Program-made: the position numbers and the translations under genes
NCBI RefSeq assembly: GCF_900155645.1
Contig: NZ_LT706985.1
Coordinates: 1,660,051-1,724,050, forward strand
DNA from: Vaginimicrobium propionicum
GTDB taxonomy: Bacteria; Actinomycetota; Actinomycetes; Propionibacteriales; Propionibacteriaceae
Direction: 5' to 3'
Length of the DNA stretch: 64,000 nucleotides
The notes under the pieces: generated by a model
Told to the model about the DNA's origin: nothing
The model's input: the letters and a program-made list of their open reading frames with translations, nothing else
Databases searched by the model: none
Shown here: piece after piece, positions 20,463 through 28,494 of the stretch
Position numbering within the stretch: position 1 is the stretch's first letter
Layout: each line of letters begins with the position of its first letter

Positions 20463-20544
20463 TTCGTCCCCTCTCCTTGAAATTAGGCAGAAGCTAGAGC
20501 GTGGAAGAACAGATTAGTGCTCCGGTGACTATCGCGCAAATGGG

Positions 20545-20792
20545 TTATCCACAGGCGGTGTTGGTGATTGTGGAAAACAGTGGACGACACGCCGGTGGGG
20601 CGTGGATAACTTTTTGAAAGGTCGGTTCATAAGAGTCACATAGGCGCAATAAATGGCGTCCGACTAGCTATTTAACTGCTTATTTTGGTTGTGTTAAAAA
20701 ATTTTCCTCAGCGTTTCTCTTGGCTGTGGACGGGTTGGGCACTTGCTCTTTGCTGGTGTATAAGGAAGCGTTTTTCATCCACCTGTGGAAAA
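20545..20792. promoter_or_regulatory. Cluster of DnaA-box-like sites in the 394-base gap between dnaB and copZ
   Basis: The divergent gap 20463-20856 has no gene. It contains TTATCCACA at 20545-20553 (a perfect DnaA box), TGTGGAAAA at 20569-20577 and again at 20784-20792, and CGTGGATAA at 20601-20609 (one mismatch to a reverse-strand box). Weaker matches lie near 20725 and 20775. Between them, about 20660-20715 is AT-rich. The sites could let DnaA regulate dnaB or titrate DnaA; dnaA and dnaN are not in the window, so calling it an origin is not justified. Confidence 0.55.
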
Positions 20793-20856
20793 CTTCTCGA
20801 ATTGGGGCACTAGGGTTTTTGATTAAAGACAGTATCCTTGGCTATGAGGTGAAGAG

Positions 20857-21066
20857 ATGATTTCTAACTACCGAATTTCAGGAATGACTTGTGGTCACTG
20901 TGTCAAGGCGGTGACCGAAGAGGTATCAGATTTAGCTGGCGTCGAAAAGGTTGAAGTAGAGCTAGCCGATGGCAAAATGACGGTCTATTCGCAACAGCCG
21001 TTAACCATAGACGAGATTAAGGCTGCCGTCGCAGAAGCCGGGGATTACACCGTAGTGCCGGCCTAG
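20857..21066 (+). CDS. copZ: Copper chaperone CopZ (heavy-metal-associated domain)
   Basis: Small cytoplasmic protein of 69 residues, a single HMA domain with the metal site MTCGHC (residues 10-15) and the usual length of CopZ. It is expected to carry Cu(I) to the ATPase encoded 8 bases downstream, so the two form a copper-efflux operon. The ATG at 20857 follows GAGGTGAAGAG. No clear CsoR or CopY operator was recognised upstream. Confidence 0.93.
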   Translation: MISNYRISGMTCGHCVKAVTEEVSDLAGVEKVEVELADGKMTVYSQQPLTIDEIKAAVAEAGDYTVVPA

Positions 21067-21074
21067 CGTTCCCA

Positions 21075-23246
21075 ATGTCTGCTGATTATCAAGTAATCGA
21101 TTTAGAGGTTCAGGGCATGACCTGTGCCTCTTGTGCGGCGCGGATTCAAAAGAAACTGAATAAGCTGGACGGCGTCCAAGCCAGCGTGAACTATGCCACC
21201 CAGCGTGCTCATGCGGTGGCCGGCTCGGGGATCAGCTCGGCAGATCTCATCGAGGTAATCCGCAATACCGGCTACGACGCTAATTTGCCCAACCCCGAAA
21301 AGCCGCCTATTGATCGCGTGGCTAAGATACGTAGAAAGCTTATTTTCGCCGTCATCTTTGGTGCTCCGCTAGTAGTGATTTCGATGATTCCGGCCTTGCA
21401 ATTCCCCGCCTGGCAATGGGTCGGGCTTGTGCTAGCTACCCCGGTGGTATTTTGGTGCGGTGCTGGTTTCCATCGCTCAGCGATAGTTAACCTAAAACAC
21501 CTAGCCACAACCATGGACACGCTGATTTCGATGGGGACTTTGGCATCCTATCTATTCTCGGTCTATGCCCTACTATTTGGTGGTGCAGGTTATGTCGGTT
21601 ACCGTCACACCTGGCATTGGTCATTAACCAGCGATCACGCTGAGGCTGGCATCTATTTTGAGGCCTCAGCGGCCATTATCATCTTTATTTTGGTTGGGCG
21701 CCTCATCGAGGCAAAGTCGCGTCAAGACGCCAGCGCTGCATTGAAAGCTCTACTTGAAGTGGGGGCGAAAACTGTCACCGTCATTAAGGACGGTACCCCA
21801 GTCGTCATCCCGATTGAAGCCTTGAATGTTGACGATGAATTCGTTGTGGCGGCTGGCGAGAAAATCGGCACTGACGCGGTAGTAGTTTCAGGGCAATCTA
21901 GCGTAGATAACTCCGTGATTACTGGCGAATCTATGCCCGTTGAAGTGGGGCCAGGATCACGCGTTTTTGGTGGCGGCATCAACGCTAACGGGTTGCTCGT
22001 TTTGCGTGCCACAGCAGTGGGGGCAGATACTCAAATAGCCCAAATCGCTCACTTAGTAGAACTTGCTCAAACCGGCAAGTCGCAAACCCAAGATCTAGCC
22101 GACAAGATATCGGCAGTTTTCGTCCCGATAGTTATTGTGTTGGCGCTGGTGACATTCGTGGTTTGGCTGACCAGCGGGGCAGGAATGAATATGGCGGTCA
22201 CCGCCGGGGTGTCGGTGCTGATAATTTCTTGCCCGTGCGCCCTAGGGCTAGCCACCCCAACCGCGTTATTAGCAGGGTCGCTGGCCGGTTCAAAAATGGG
22301 GGTATTAATACGCGGGCCACAAGCTTTGGAGGCGGCACGGAAAATCAAAATTATCGTCATGGACAAGACTGGCACCATAACCAAAGGGGTGATGACGGTT
22401 GTTGGGGCAAGTGGCATGCCTCAGGCGCAGCTGCTGGGCCTGGCTGCCAGTATCGAACAGGGTTCTAAACACCCGATTGCCAAGGCGATAACCGCTACCG
22501 CTAGCGCAACTACCACAGCCGATAACATCACTATTATTCCTGGACGCGGCGTCAAAGGCGCGGTAGCCGGGCAAGAGGTAGTCGTCGGCAATCTAGCGCT
22601 GATGGATGGCCTAGAAATCAGTGAGCAGATAAGACTTGATGCCGAAAACTTTGCTGCTCAAGGTGCGTCCTTGGTTTATGTTGCCGCTGGTCAGCGGGTA
22701 CTTGGGGTCATAGCGGTAGCGGACGAGGTTGCTGACGGATCCAAGCAGGCCGTGCGTGAATTAGAGCGTATGGGGCTGGCTACGGTCATGTTGACCGGTG
22801 ATAACCGTGAAGCTGCCGAAATTGTGGCCAAATCGGTAGGTGTTAGGCAAGTGCGAGCCGAAACCATGCCTAGCGACAAATTCGCTGTCATAAAAGAGCT
22901 ACAACAACAAGGACCGACAGCGATGATCGGTGACGGGGTAAACGATGCTGCCGCGCTAGCACAAGCAGATTTAGGGATTTCTATGGGCGGGGGCACCGAC
23001 GCTGCCATCGCCGCTAGCGACCTAACATTGATGCGTCACGACTTGGGGTTAGCCGTGCAGGCGATAAAACTGTCGCGGCGCACTCAACGCACCATCATCA
23101 CAAATCTGGTGTGGGCTTTCGGATACAACGTGTTAGCTATCCCTATCGCCGCCCTCGGGTTGCTTAACCCCATGATCGCCGGAGGTGCCATGGCATTGAG
23201 CTCAATCTTCGTGGTCACCAACAGTTTACGGTTGCGCTGGTTCTAG
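21075..23246 (+). CDS. copA: Copper-exporting P1B-type ATPase
   Basis: Membrane pump that exports Cu(I) at the cost of ATP. The 723 residues have one N-terminal HMA domain (MTCASCAARI), eight expected transmembrane segments, the actuator motif TGESMPV, the intramembrane metal site SCPCALGLATPTAL, the phosphorylation motif MDKTGTITKG, the nucleotide-binding HP dipeptide in GSKHPIAKA, and GDGVNDAAALAQADLGI. The CPC site and HMA domain point to Cu(I) or Ag(I). It ends overlapping the stop of convergent larB by 4 bases. Confidence 0.95.
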   Translation: MSADYQVIDLEVQGMTCASCAARIQKKLNKLDGVQASVNYATQRAHAVAGSGISSADLIEVIRNTGYDANLPNPEKPPIDRVAKIRRKLIFAVIFGAPLVVISMIPALQFPAWQWVGLVLATPVVFWCGAGFHRSAIVNLKHLATTMDTLISMGTLASYLFSVYALLFGGAGYVGYRHTWHWSLTSDHAEAGIYFEASAAIIIFILVGRLIEAKSRQDASAALKALLEVGAKTVTVIKDGTPVVIPIEALNVDDEFVVAAGEKIGTDAVVVSGQSSVDNSVITGESMPVEVGPGSRVFGGGINANGLLVLRATAVGADTQIAQIAHLVELAQTGKSQTQDLADKISAVFVPIVIVLALVTFVVWLTSGAGMNMAVTAGVSVLIISCPCALGLATPTALLAGSLAGSKMGVLIRGPQALEAARKIKIIVMDKTGTITKGVMTVVGASGMPQAQLLGLAASIEQGSKHPIAKAITATASATTTADNITIIPGRGVKGAVAGQEVVVGNLALMDGLEISEQIRLDAENFAAQGASLVYVAAGQRVLGVIAVADEVADGSKQAVRELERMGLATVMLTGDNREAAEIVAKSVGVRQVRAETMPSDKFAVIKELQQQGPTAMIGDGVNDAAALAQADLGISMGGGTDAAIAASDLTLMRHDLGLAVQAIKLSRRTQRTIITNLVWAFGYNVLAIPIAALGLLNPMIAGGAMALSSIFVVTNSLRLRWF

Positions 23247-23911
23247 CGCGGGGCGGCGATTTGGGCGGCCAGATGGCCAGCCCCGTAGCCGTTGTCGATA
23301 TTGACGACGCCCACGCCTGGCGCACAAGCATTCAACATGGTCAGCAGAGCTGCTACCCCCTCGAAGGACGCCCCGTAACCCACAGAAGTTGGCACCGCTA
23401 TCACTGGGCAGGACACTAGGCCAGCAATCAATCCTGGCAGGGCACCATCCATTCCGGCAGCGACCACTATCACGCCGGCGCGACGGAAAATATCCAGCTT
23501 TGACAAGGTGCGATGCAAGCCAGCTATACCAACATCAACAACTAATTCAGCATGCCGGCCAAGATGGCGGGCAGTCAACAAAGCTTCGCGAGCTACTGGT
23601 AGGTCAGAAGTTCCAGCGCAAGCCACCACAACTAACTCGCCGCTAGGTGTTGGACGAATAGGTGGCCAAGCCAAAAAATGCGCGGTTTCGTCGTAGAAAG
23701 CGTCGGGAGCAATATCCAAAATAACTTTGGCGTGAGCCTCGTCTGCCCTAGTGAAGATGGTTACCACGTCAGGACGAGAAATTACACGCCGAACAATCTC
23801 ACCAAGCTGAGCTAAAGACTTTCCCTCGCAGTAAACAGCCTCCGGGTAGCCGCGACGCGCATTGCGTTGCCAATCTAAGTCGGCTATTTCATCGTCTTTT
23901 AGTTCAGCCAT
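23243..23911 (-). CDS. larB: Nickel-pincer cofactor synthesis protein LarB (pyridinium dicarboxylate synthase)
   Basis: LarB carboxylates and hydrolyses nicotinic acid adenine dinucleotide at the start of nickel-pincer nucleotide (NPN) synthesis. The 222 residues show the AIR-carboxylase-like C-terminal domain: VACAGTSDLPVAREA, DVGIAGLHRTL, VVAAGMDGALPGLIAGL and VPTSVGYGASFEG. The ATG at 23911 is preceded by GAGG at a spacing of 5, which fixes the start 57 bases inside the longest open frame. It overlaps the end of larE by 8 bases, so it is the last gene of a larC-larE-larB operon. Confidence 0.92.
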   Translation of the reverse strand: MAELKDDEIADLDWQRNARRGYPEAVYCEGKSLAQLGEIVRRVISRPDVVTIFTRADEAHAKVILDIAPDAFYDETAHFLAWPPIRPTPSGELVVVACAGTSDLPVAREALLTARHLGRHAELVVDVGIAGLHRTLSKLDIFRRAGVIVVAAGMDGALPGLIAGLVSCPVIAVPTSVGYGASFEGVAALLTMLNACAPGVGVVNIDNGYGAGHLAAQIAAPR

Positions 23912-24752
23912 GTTTCCTCGAAAGAATTTGCAGGGTGAAAGTGCCAGACTGCATTCCGGCAAGGTCAATCGTCACATATTTGAAGCCGGCGCCGCGCAGC
24001 CCGGCAATAACCTTTTCTCGCACCCCAGGCTTTGCCCAGGTGTCAAACTCTGCCAACGGCACTTCGATACGGGCAATTTCTCCGTGGTGACGGACGCGGG
24101 TATCGCTAAAGAATTGGCGCACTACTTCTTCGCTGGCCTCTATCTGGCGAAGTTTCTCTGCGGTCACCGGCTGGTTGTGGGGGATACGGCTAGCCAAACA
24201 GGGTGAGGCTGGTTTATCAGCAACTGTTAAGCCAAAATCCCTAGCCAGTTGGCGTACCTCAGCTTTCGTCAAACCTGCCTCAGCCAGCGGACGCAACACC
24301 TTGTGGTTGGTGGCGGCTTGCGCTCCCGGCCGATCGCTAGCTTTAGCGTCGTCAGCATTTTCGCCGTATGCGATGGCCTCCAAGCCGTATTTCTTCACCA
24401 AGTCATCACCTATGACTGTGAATAGCTCGTTCTTGCAGAAGAAACAACGGTCAACACCGTTTCGTTGATAATTAGGGTCGTTAAGTTCGTTAGTTTCAAA
24501 TTCTATGACGGTAGCACCAATTTCGGCAGCAGTGCCGTGTGCTAGTTCGCGTTCTTTGCGGGCAAGAGAGGGGGAAACCGCTAACAGACCTAAGGCATTG
24601 TCCGAGCCTAACGTCAACACTGCCACTGCTAGCAGCACGGCGGAATCCACTCCACCGGAGTAGGCGATGCCAACTTTGTGGTAGCCGTTAAAGGCGGCTG
24701 CCACGCGCTCAACTTTCGCACGTGTACTTATCGGTAGGCTCTCGAATATCAA
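23904..24752 (-). CDS. larE: Sulfur transferase LarE for nickel-pincer cofactor, three-cysteine form
   Basis: LarE activates the pyridinium dicarboxylate intermediate with ATP and installs sulfur. The 282 residues contain the PP-loop YSGGVDSAVLL (SGGVDS at 32-37) and the family segment DKPASPCLASRIP with Cys185, the position of the sacrificial cysteine. A second pair, Cys103 and Cys106 in DRCFFCKNEL, makes a three-cysteine set like LarE variants reported to hold an iron-sulfur cluster rather than to sacrifice their own cysteine. It overlaps larC by 4 bases (ATGA) and larB by 8. Confidence 0.92.
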   Translation of the reverse strand: MIFESLPISTRAKVERVAAAFNGYHKVGIAYSGGVDSAVLLAVAVLTLGSDNALGLLAVSPSLARKERELAHGTAAEIGATVIEFETNELNDPNYQRNGVDRCFFCKNELFTVIGDDLVKKYGLEAIAYGENADDAKASDRPGAQAATNHKVLRPLAEAGLTKAEVRQLARDFGLTVADKPASPCLASRIPHNQPVTAEKLRQIEASEEVVRQFFSDTRVRHHGEIARIEVPLAEFDTWAKPGVREKVIAGLRGAGFKYVTIDLAGMQSGTFTLQILSRKHG

Positions 24753-26053
24753 AGTTTCCTCGCTAGGTCTGGGTTAAGTTTTGCTCCTGGTGTTAAGCCA
24801 GCCGCGACAATGGCCGCGTTGGCGCGTTGAGCAGCGTCAGTGACCCCCAAGCCAGCACGTTCGGCTGCCTGAGCTAGTGAATCGAATTCAGCCATGGCAT
24901 GGACGATCACCCCATTGCGGGAACCAATCTTGACGGTTACAGTTTCGCCGGCCACGGTAACGTCCTGCCAGCAGCGATCTAAAATCATTCTGGTTTTCAC
25001 GCTGGCACGCACACCCAAAGTGGTGGTGCTAGTCAGGATGGCTTCGCTGACTTTCTGGGCGTCGTCCGGATGCGTCAAAGCATACAAGGTGTAGGCGGGG
25101 CGTCCCTTTTTCATGAAAGCCGGGCTAAGCCAAGCATCTAAGGCGCCCGCCTGTAACAAGCTATCTATAACCCCTGGCCACAGGCGTGGCTCCAGATCAT
25201 CGATATTGGCAGCTAACTCGACAACGTGATCACTTCGACCCTCAGCGCTGTCCCCGATAACGACGCGCACCACATTCGCGTGGGTTGAGAAATCTTTTCC
25301 GCCAGCCCCGATGCCGATAGCTGTTGCAGTGAAATTAGGGAAGGACTCGCATTTCTTGGCTAGCGCGCGTATGAACGCCAAACCTGTCGGGGTAGCCAAT
25401 TCGCCAGGCTCGCCGGGGGTAGTAACCGGTGTTGGACCCTCATAATGAACATGCTCATGACTATGAGGCATCGGTGGTGTTTCGGTAATAGCTTGGTCAG
25501 CCGGCCCGGCAGAGGAAGGCCAACCAATCGTTAATTCCGCCACCGCTGGAGCTGGTACTGGAATATCTCCGTGCGCTGCACGGATACGCCCACTTCCTAA
25601 CGCTACTGAGCTAGCCGAAACTGAGCTAACCCCAAGCAGTCTTAGCCCCTCGCAGGCACCTACCACGTCGGCTATGGAATCCAACGCACCAACCTCGTGG
25701 AAATGCACATCGCCAGGTTGGACGCCATGCACGCGCGCCTCAGCAGCGGCTAGCCGCGAAAACACAGCTATCGACCAATCTCGGGTTTGATTAGGAATAT
25801 CGGCGCTAGTTAGCAGATCTTTTATCGATGCCCAAGTGCGTTCGTTACTCTTATCAGCAGCCATGAGCACATTAGCTTTCCTCGCGCGCTGGCCGCAGCG
25901 AGAAACTGTCTCAGCCTCTAAGGTTATGGCCCCTGGCACCAACCGATCTAGGACGTCGCGAATAGCGGGTACGCTAGCGCCAGCATCAATTAGAGCACCT
26001 AGCAGCATATCGCCAGCTACTCCGGCGGATATGTCGAACCACGCGTGAGTCAT
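24749..26053 (-). CDS. larC: Nickel-inserting protein LarC (single uninterrupted frame)
   Basis: LarC inserts nickel into the pincer cofactor (CTP-dependent cyclometallase). The 434 residues start WFDISAGVAGDMLLGALIDAGA and contain FHEVGALDSIADVVG, ETPPMPHSHEHVHYEG (histidine-rich, plausible nickel handling), TPTGLAFIRAL and LAANIDDLEPRLWPGV. In Lactiplantibacillus plantarum larC is split and needs a programmed frameshift; here one frame covers both parts. It is the first gene of the operon. No larA-type racemase is in the window, so the client enzyme is encoded elsewhere. Confidence 0.93.
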   Translation of the reverse strand: MTHAWFDISAGVAGDMLLGALIDAGASVPAIRDVLDRLVPGAITLEAETVSRCGQRARKANVLMAADKSNERTWASIKDLLTSADIPNQTRDWSIAVFSRLAAAEARVHGVQPGDVHFHEVGALDSIADVVGACEGLRLLGVSSVSASSVALGSGRIRAAHGDIPVPAPAVAELTIGWPSSAGPADQAITETPPMPHSHEHVHYEGPTPVTTPGEPGELATPTGLAFIRALAKKCESFPNFTATAIGIGAGGKDFSTHANVVRVVIGDSAEGRSDHVVELAANIDDLEPRLWPGVIDSLLQAGALDAWLSPAFMKKGRPAYTLYALTHPDDAQKVSEAILTSTTTLGVRASVKTRMILDRCWQDVTVAGETVTVKIGSRNGVIVHAMAEFDSLAQAAERAGLGVTDAAQRANAAIVAAGLTPGAKLNPDLARKL

Positions 26054-26173
26054 GCCTCTATTGTGCCCATCGTGAGCTTAAAGAACCTCGCTAAGACTAC
26101 TTTTTCATACCGAGTTTCATACCCTTGTCACCGTAGCGATTCCTAGTGTCTCCAAGGACTCGTTGCAGCTAAC

Positions 26174-27193
26174 TTATTTTTTATTATCTGCTTCCCTGGC
26201 CAACACTTCGGGTAGTTTCTTCGCCCAAGTCATCGAATCTCGCACCCCGTCAGCAATCGACAGTTCGGCTTTCCAACCTAAGAGTTTGGCTGCTTTAGCG
26301 GTACGCGAAGCGCAACCCACAACGTCACCTAGTCGAGGGCCAGCAGTTTTTACTGATAGTGGGCTGCCGGTGGCTTTTCCGAAAGCGTCAGCTAATTCGA
26401 AAACGGTCGTGCCGGTGCCGGTGCCAAGATTAATGACCTCATAACCGGGGGCGGCAGCCTGGTTCATCACCTTGTCAAAAGCGTGCAAAGTATCGACGTG
26501 AGCCCGAGCTAAATCCCAGACGTGAATATAGTCGCGCAGCCCAGACCCGTCACGGGTTGGCCACTCAACGCCAGTTACCGTGAACGCGGAATTGTTATTG
26601 TGAGCCTCAATCATCTTGCCTAGCGCATGAGTGGGGTGTGGGTCTTGCAGACCAGAGCGCATTTTAGGGTCAGCACCAATCGGGTTGAAATAGCGCAGGG
26701 CGATAACCTCCATAGCTCCGGTCGCGGCGAAATCGCGTAGCACGCATTCCAACATCCACTTCGAAGTGGCGTAAGGGCTTTGCGGATTTAACTGAGAGTT
26801 TTCATCAACCATATAGTCGTCGTCAGGCTCGTACATGGATGCCGTCGAGCTGAGAATGAAACGGTGAACGCCTAATCGGGCTAGCGTGCGCAACAACGTG
26901 ATGGGTTTGGCGACATTATTCTCGTAATAATCGAGCGGAATCTCCACTGATTCCGGGACGACAATCTTTGCTGCACAGTGAATAACAGCGTCTATGTCGG
27001 GATGCTCAGCCAAAACTTTCTCAAGAAGAGCAACATCAGCCACGTCACCTTCATAGTGGGGATACGGTTTCGCGAATTCGCGCAGCCCCTTGGAGTAGTC
27101 ATCCAGAATAACGGGGGTTATCTCGTTATCAGAGCAGCAAGCAGCGATAGTTGACCCGATATATCCGGCACCGCCAGTGATAAGAACCTTCAT
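26174..27193 (-). CDS. galE: UDP-glucose 4-epimerase
   Basis: NAD-dependent short-chain dehydrogenase/reductase that interconverts UDP-glucose and UDP-galactose (or the N-acetyl forms) for galactose use and envelope glycans. The 339 residues begin MKVLITGGAGYIGSTIAACC, with the catalytic region SSTASMY and YATSKWMLE (the YxxxK pair) and LRYFNPIGADP. It is a single gene; the gap of 120 bases to larC downstream contains only a possible promoter for larC. An inverted repeat lies upstream of it towards the redox operon. Confidence 0.93.
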   Translation of the reverse strand: MKVLITGGAGYIGSTIAACCSDNEITPVILDDYSKGLREFAKPYPHYEGDVADVALLEKVLAEHPDIDAVIHCAAKIVVPESVEIPLDYYENNVAKPITLLRTLARLGVHRFILSSTASMYEPDDDYMVDENSQLNPQSPYATSKWMLECVLRDFAATGAMEVIALRYFNPIGADPKMRSGLQDPHPTHALGKMIEAHNNNSAFTVTGVEWPTRDGSGLRDYIHVWDLARAHVDTLHAFDKVMNQAAAPGYEVINLGTGTGTTVFELADAFGKATGSPLSVKTAGPRLGDVVGCASRTAKAAKLLGWKAELSIADGVRDSMTWAKKLPEVLAREADNKK

Positions 27194-27279
27194 AGTTAAT
27201 GCCTCCAGTCGCGTTTATGAGAGTCTATCGGTAGCGCCTAAGGATAACTAGTATTTGGGTTGCTATGTCGTAGAGCAAC

Positions 27280-27330
27280 ATTACGCCTGGCAGGTAAGAT
27301 GCTGCCGCGGGTAGCCCTGCCAGGCGTAAT
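27280..27330. terminator. Long-stem hairpin between the redox operon and galE
   Basis: A perfect 15-base inverted repeat (ATTACGCCTGGCAGG at 27280-27294 and its complement at 27316-27330) with a 21-base loop lies after the stop of the dihydroorotate dehydrogenase-like gene. U-tracts are weak, but position and strength suggest termination of the redox operon. Confidence 0.7.
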
Positions 27331-27346
27331 TTAGGGAGCTTAGAAG

Positions 27347-28483
27347 TTAGGCACGTCCGTAGACTCGTTTGGCTTGTTCAAGACCAGAGACGTAACCCGA
27401 ACGGGCATAAAGATCTGCCTCTTTGCCGTGTGGGGAGGCCAACATGCCGCGAGCCTTATCCAGCGTCAACTGGTTGCGCTCCAGCCAGCTGCCTAAACCA
27501 TCAACCAGCTCACGCGCGTAGGCGCTGCCGTGACGTACCAGGGCAGCAGTCGTCATGACGACATCTGCGCCGGACAAAATATATTTGACGACATCCTCAT
27601 AGGTTTCTACCCCGCCAGTGCCAGCAAGCGAGCATTTCACTCCGTCACGTAGCGCAGAAATCCAGGTGCGCGGCAGTTTACCCTCGGCTGGGGTACTCAA
27701 ATCGAACCCAGGCATATAACGCATCTCGTTAAGGTCAATATCAGGCTGCAACCAACGGTTGAATAACACCAATGCATCTGCCCCAGCCATGTCGAAAGCT
27801 TTAGCCATTTGGCCGAAACTCGAGAAATATGGTGATAGTTTCAATGCCACTGGAATCGAAATACTTTCTTTAACGGACTGGACGATCTCCAGATAACGTT
27901 CTTCGATTTCACGGCCATCGTGAGATAAATCACCGGCAACAAAGTAGATATTTAATTCGATACCTGCTGCTCCAGCCTCTGCCATCTGTTTAGTGGTTTT
28001 CGTCCAATCGCCGTTTACTGACGAGTTCAAGCTTGCGATGAGCGGAATGTTTACGGATTTTGCCCCGTATTCAACTAGTCGAAGGTAATTCGTCACCAAG
28101 CCAGAATCATTGGACGGGACGGTCGGGAAATAGCTGAGAGCCTCAGCAAAACTTTCCGCATGCATCTCCATCTCGGCGGCAGCTTTAGCCTGCTCAAGAC
28201 GAATCTGCTCTTCAAAGAGCGAAAACATCACGATAGCGCCAACGCCGGCATCTTCTAACGACTTAATACCCTCAACTGTTTGGCTAAGTGGCCCGGCAGA
28301 AGCAACGATCGGGCTAGGCAGCGTCAAACCCATGTATTTGGTAGTCAAATCAACCTGTGGGTGTGCCGCCTGCTCGTCTACCTGTTCTGGGGGTAGAACC
28401 ATATCCGTGGTATTCGAGCCTGTCGTCGATTTTTGGCGAGCCGACTCCATGGCTGCCCTAAGTGCATTAGCATCAAACGCCAT
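27347..28483 (-). CDS. Dihydroorotate dehydrogenase-like flavoprotein
   Basis: FMN TIM-barrel protein of 378 residues in the dihydroorotate/dihydropyrimidine dehydrogenase superfamily: LTTKYMGLTLPSPIVASAGPL, FNRWLQPDIDL and SLAGTGGVETYEDVVKYILSGADVV (phosphate-binding end). It has an N-terminal extension with a glutamine-valine linker. The usual NCPN-type catalytic loop is replaced by ELNIYFVAGD, so ordinary dihydroorotate oxidation is not assured. It is the third gene of an operon after the FAD oxidoreductase and PFOR genes. Its substrate is unknown. Confidence 0.82.
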   Translation of the reverse strand: MAFDANALRAAMESARQKSTTGSNTTDMVLPPEQVDEQAAHPQVDLTTKYMGLTLPSPIVASAGPLSQTVEGIKSLEDAGVGAIVMFSLFEEQIRLEQAKAAAEMEMHAESFAEALSYFPTVPSNDSGLVTNYLRLVEYGAKSVNIPLIASLNSSVNGDWTKTTKQMAEAGAAGIELNIYFVAGDLSHDGREIEERYLEIVQSVKESISIPVALKLSPYFSSFGQMAKAFDMAGADALVLFNRWLQPDIDLNEMRYMPGFDLSTPAEGKLPRTWISALRDGVKCSLAGTGGVETYEDVVKYILSGADVVMTTAALVRHGSAYARELVDGLGSWLERNQLTLDKARGMLASPHGKEADLYARSGYVSGLEQAKRVYGRA

Positions 28484-28494
28484 TTTGGTTCTCC

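Noticed and set aside
20463-20856. Calling the dnaB-copZ gap the chromosome origin
   Set aside because: dnaA, dnaN and rpmH are not nearby, and only a few strong boxes exist; kept as a DnaA-box cluster only.
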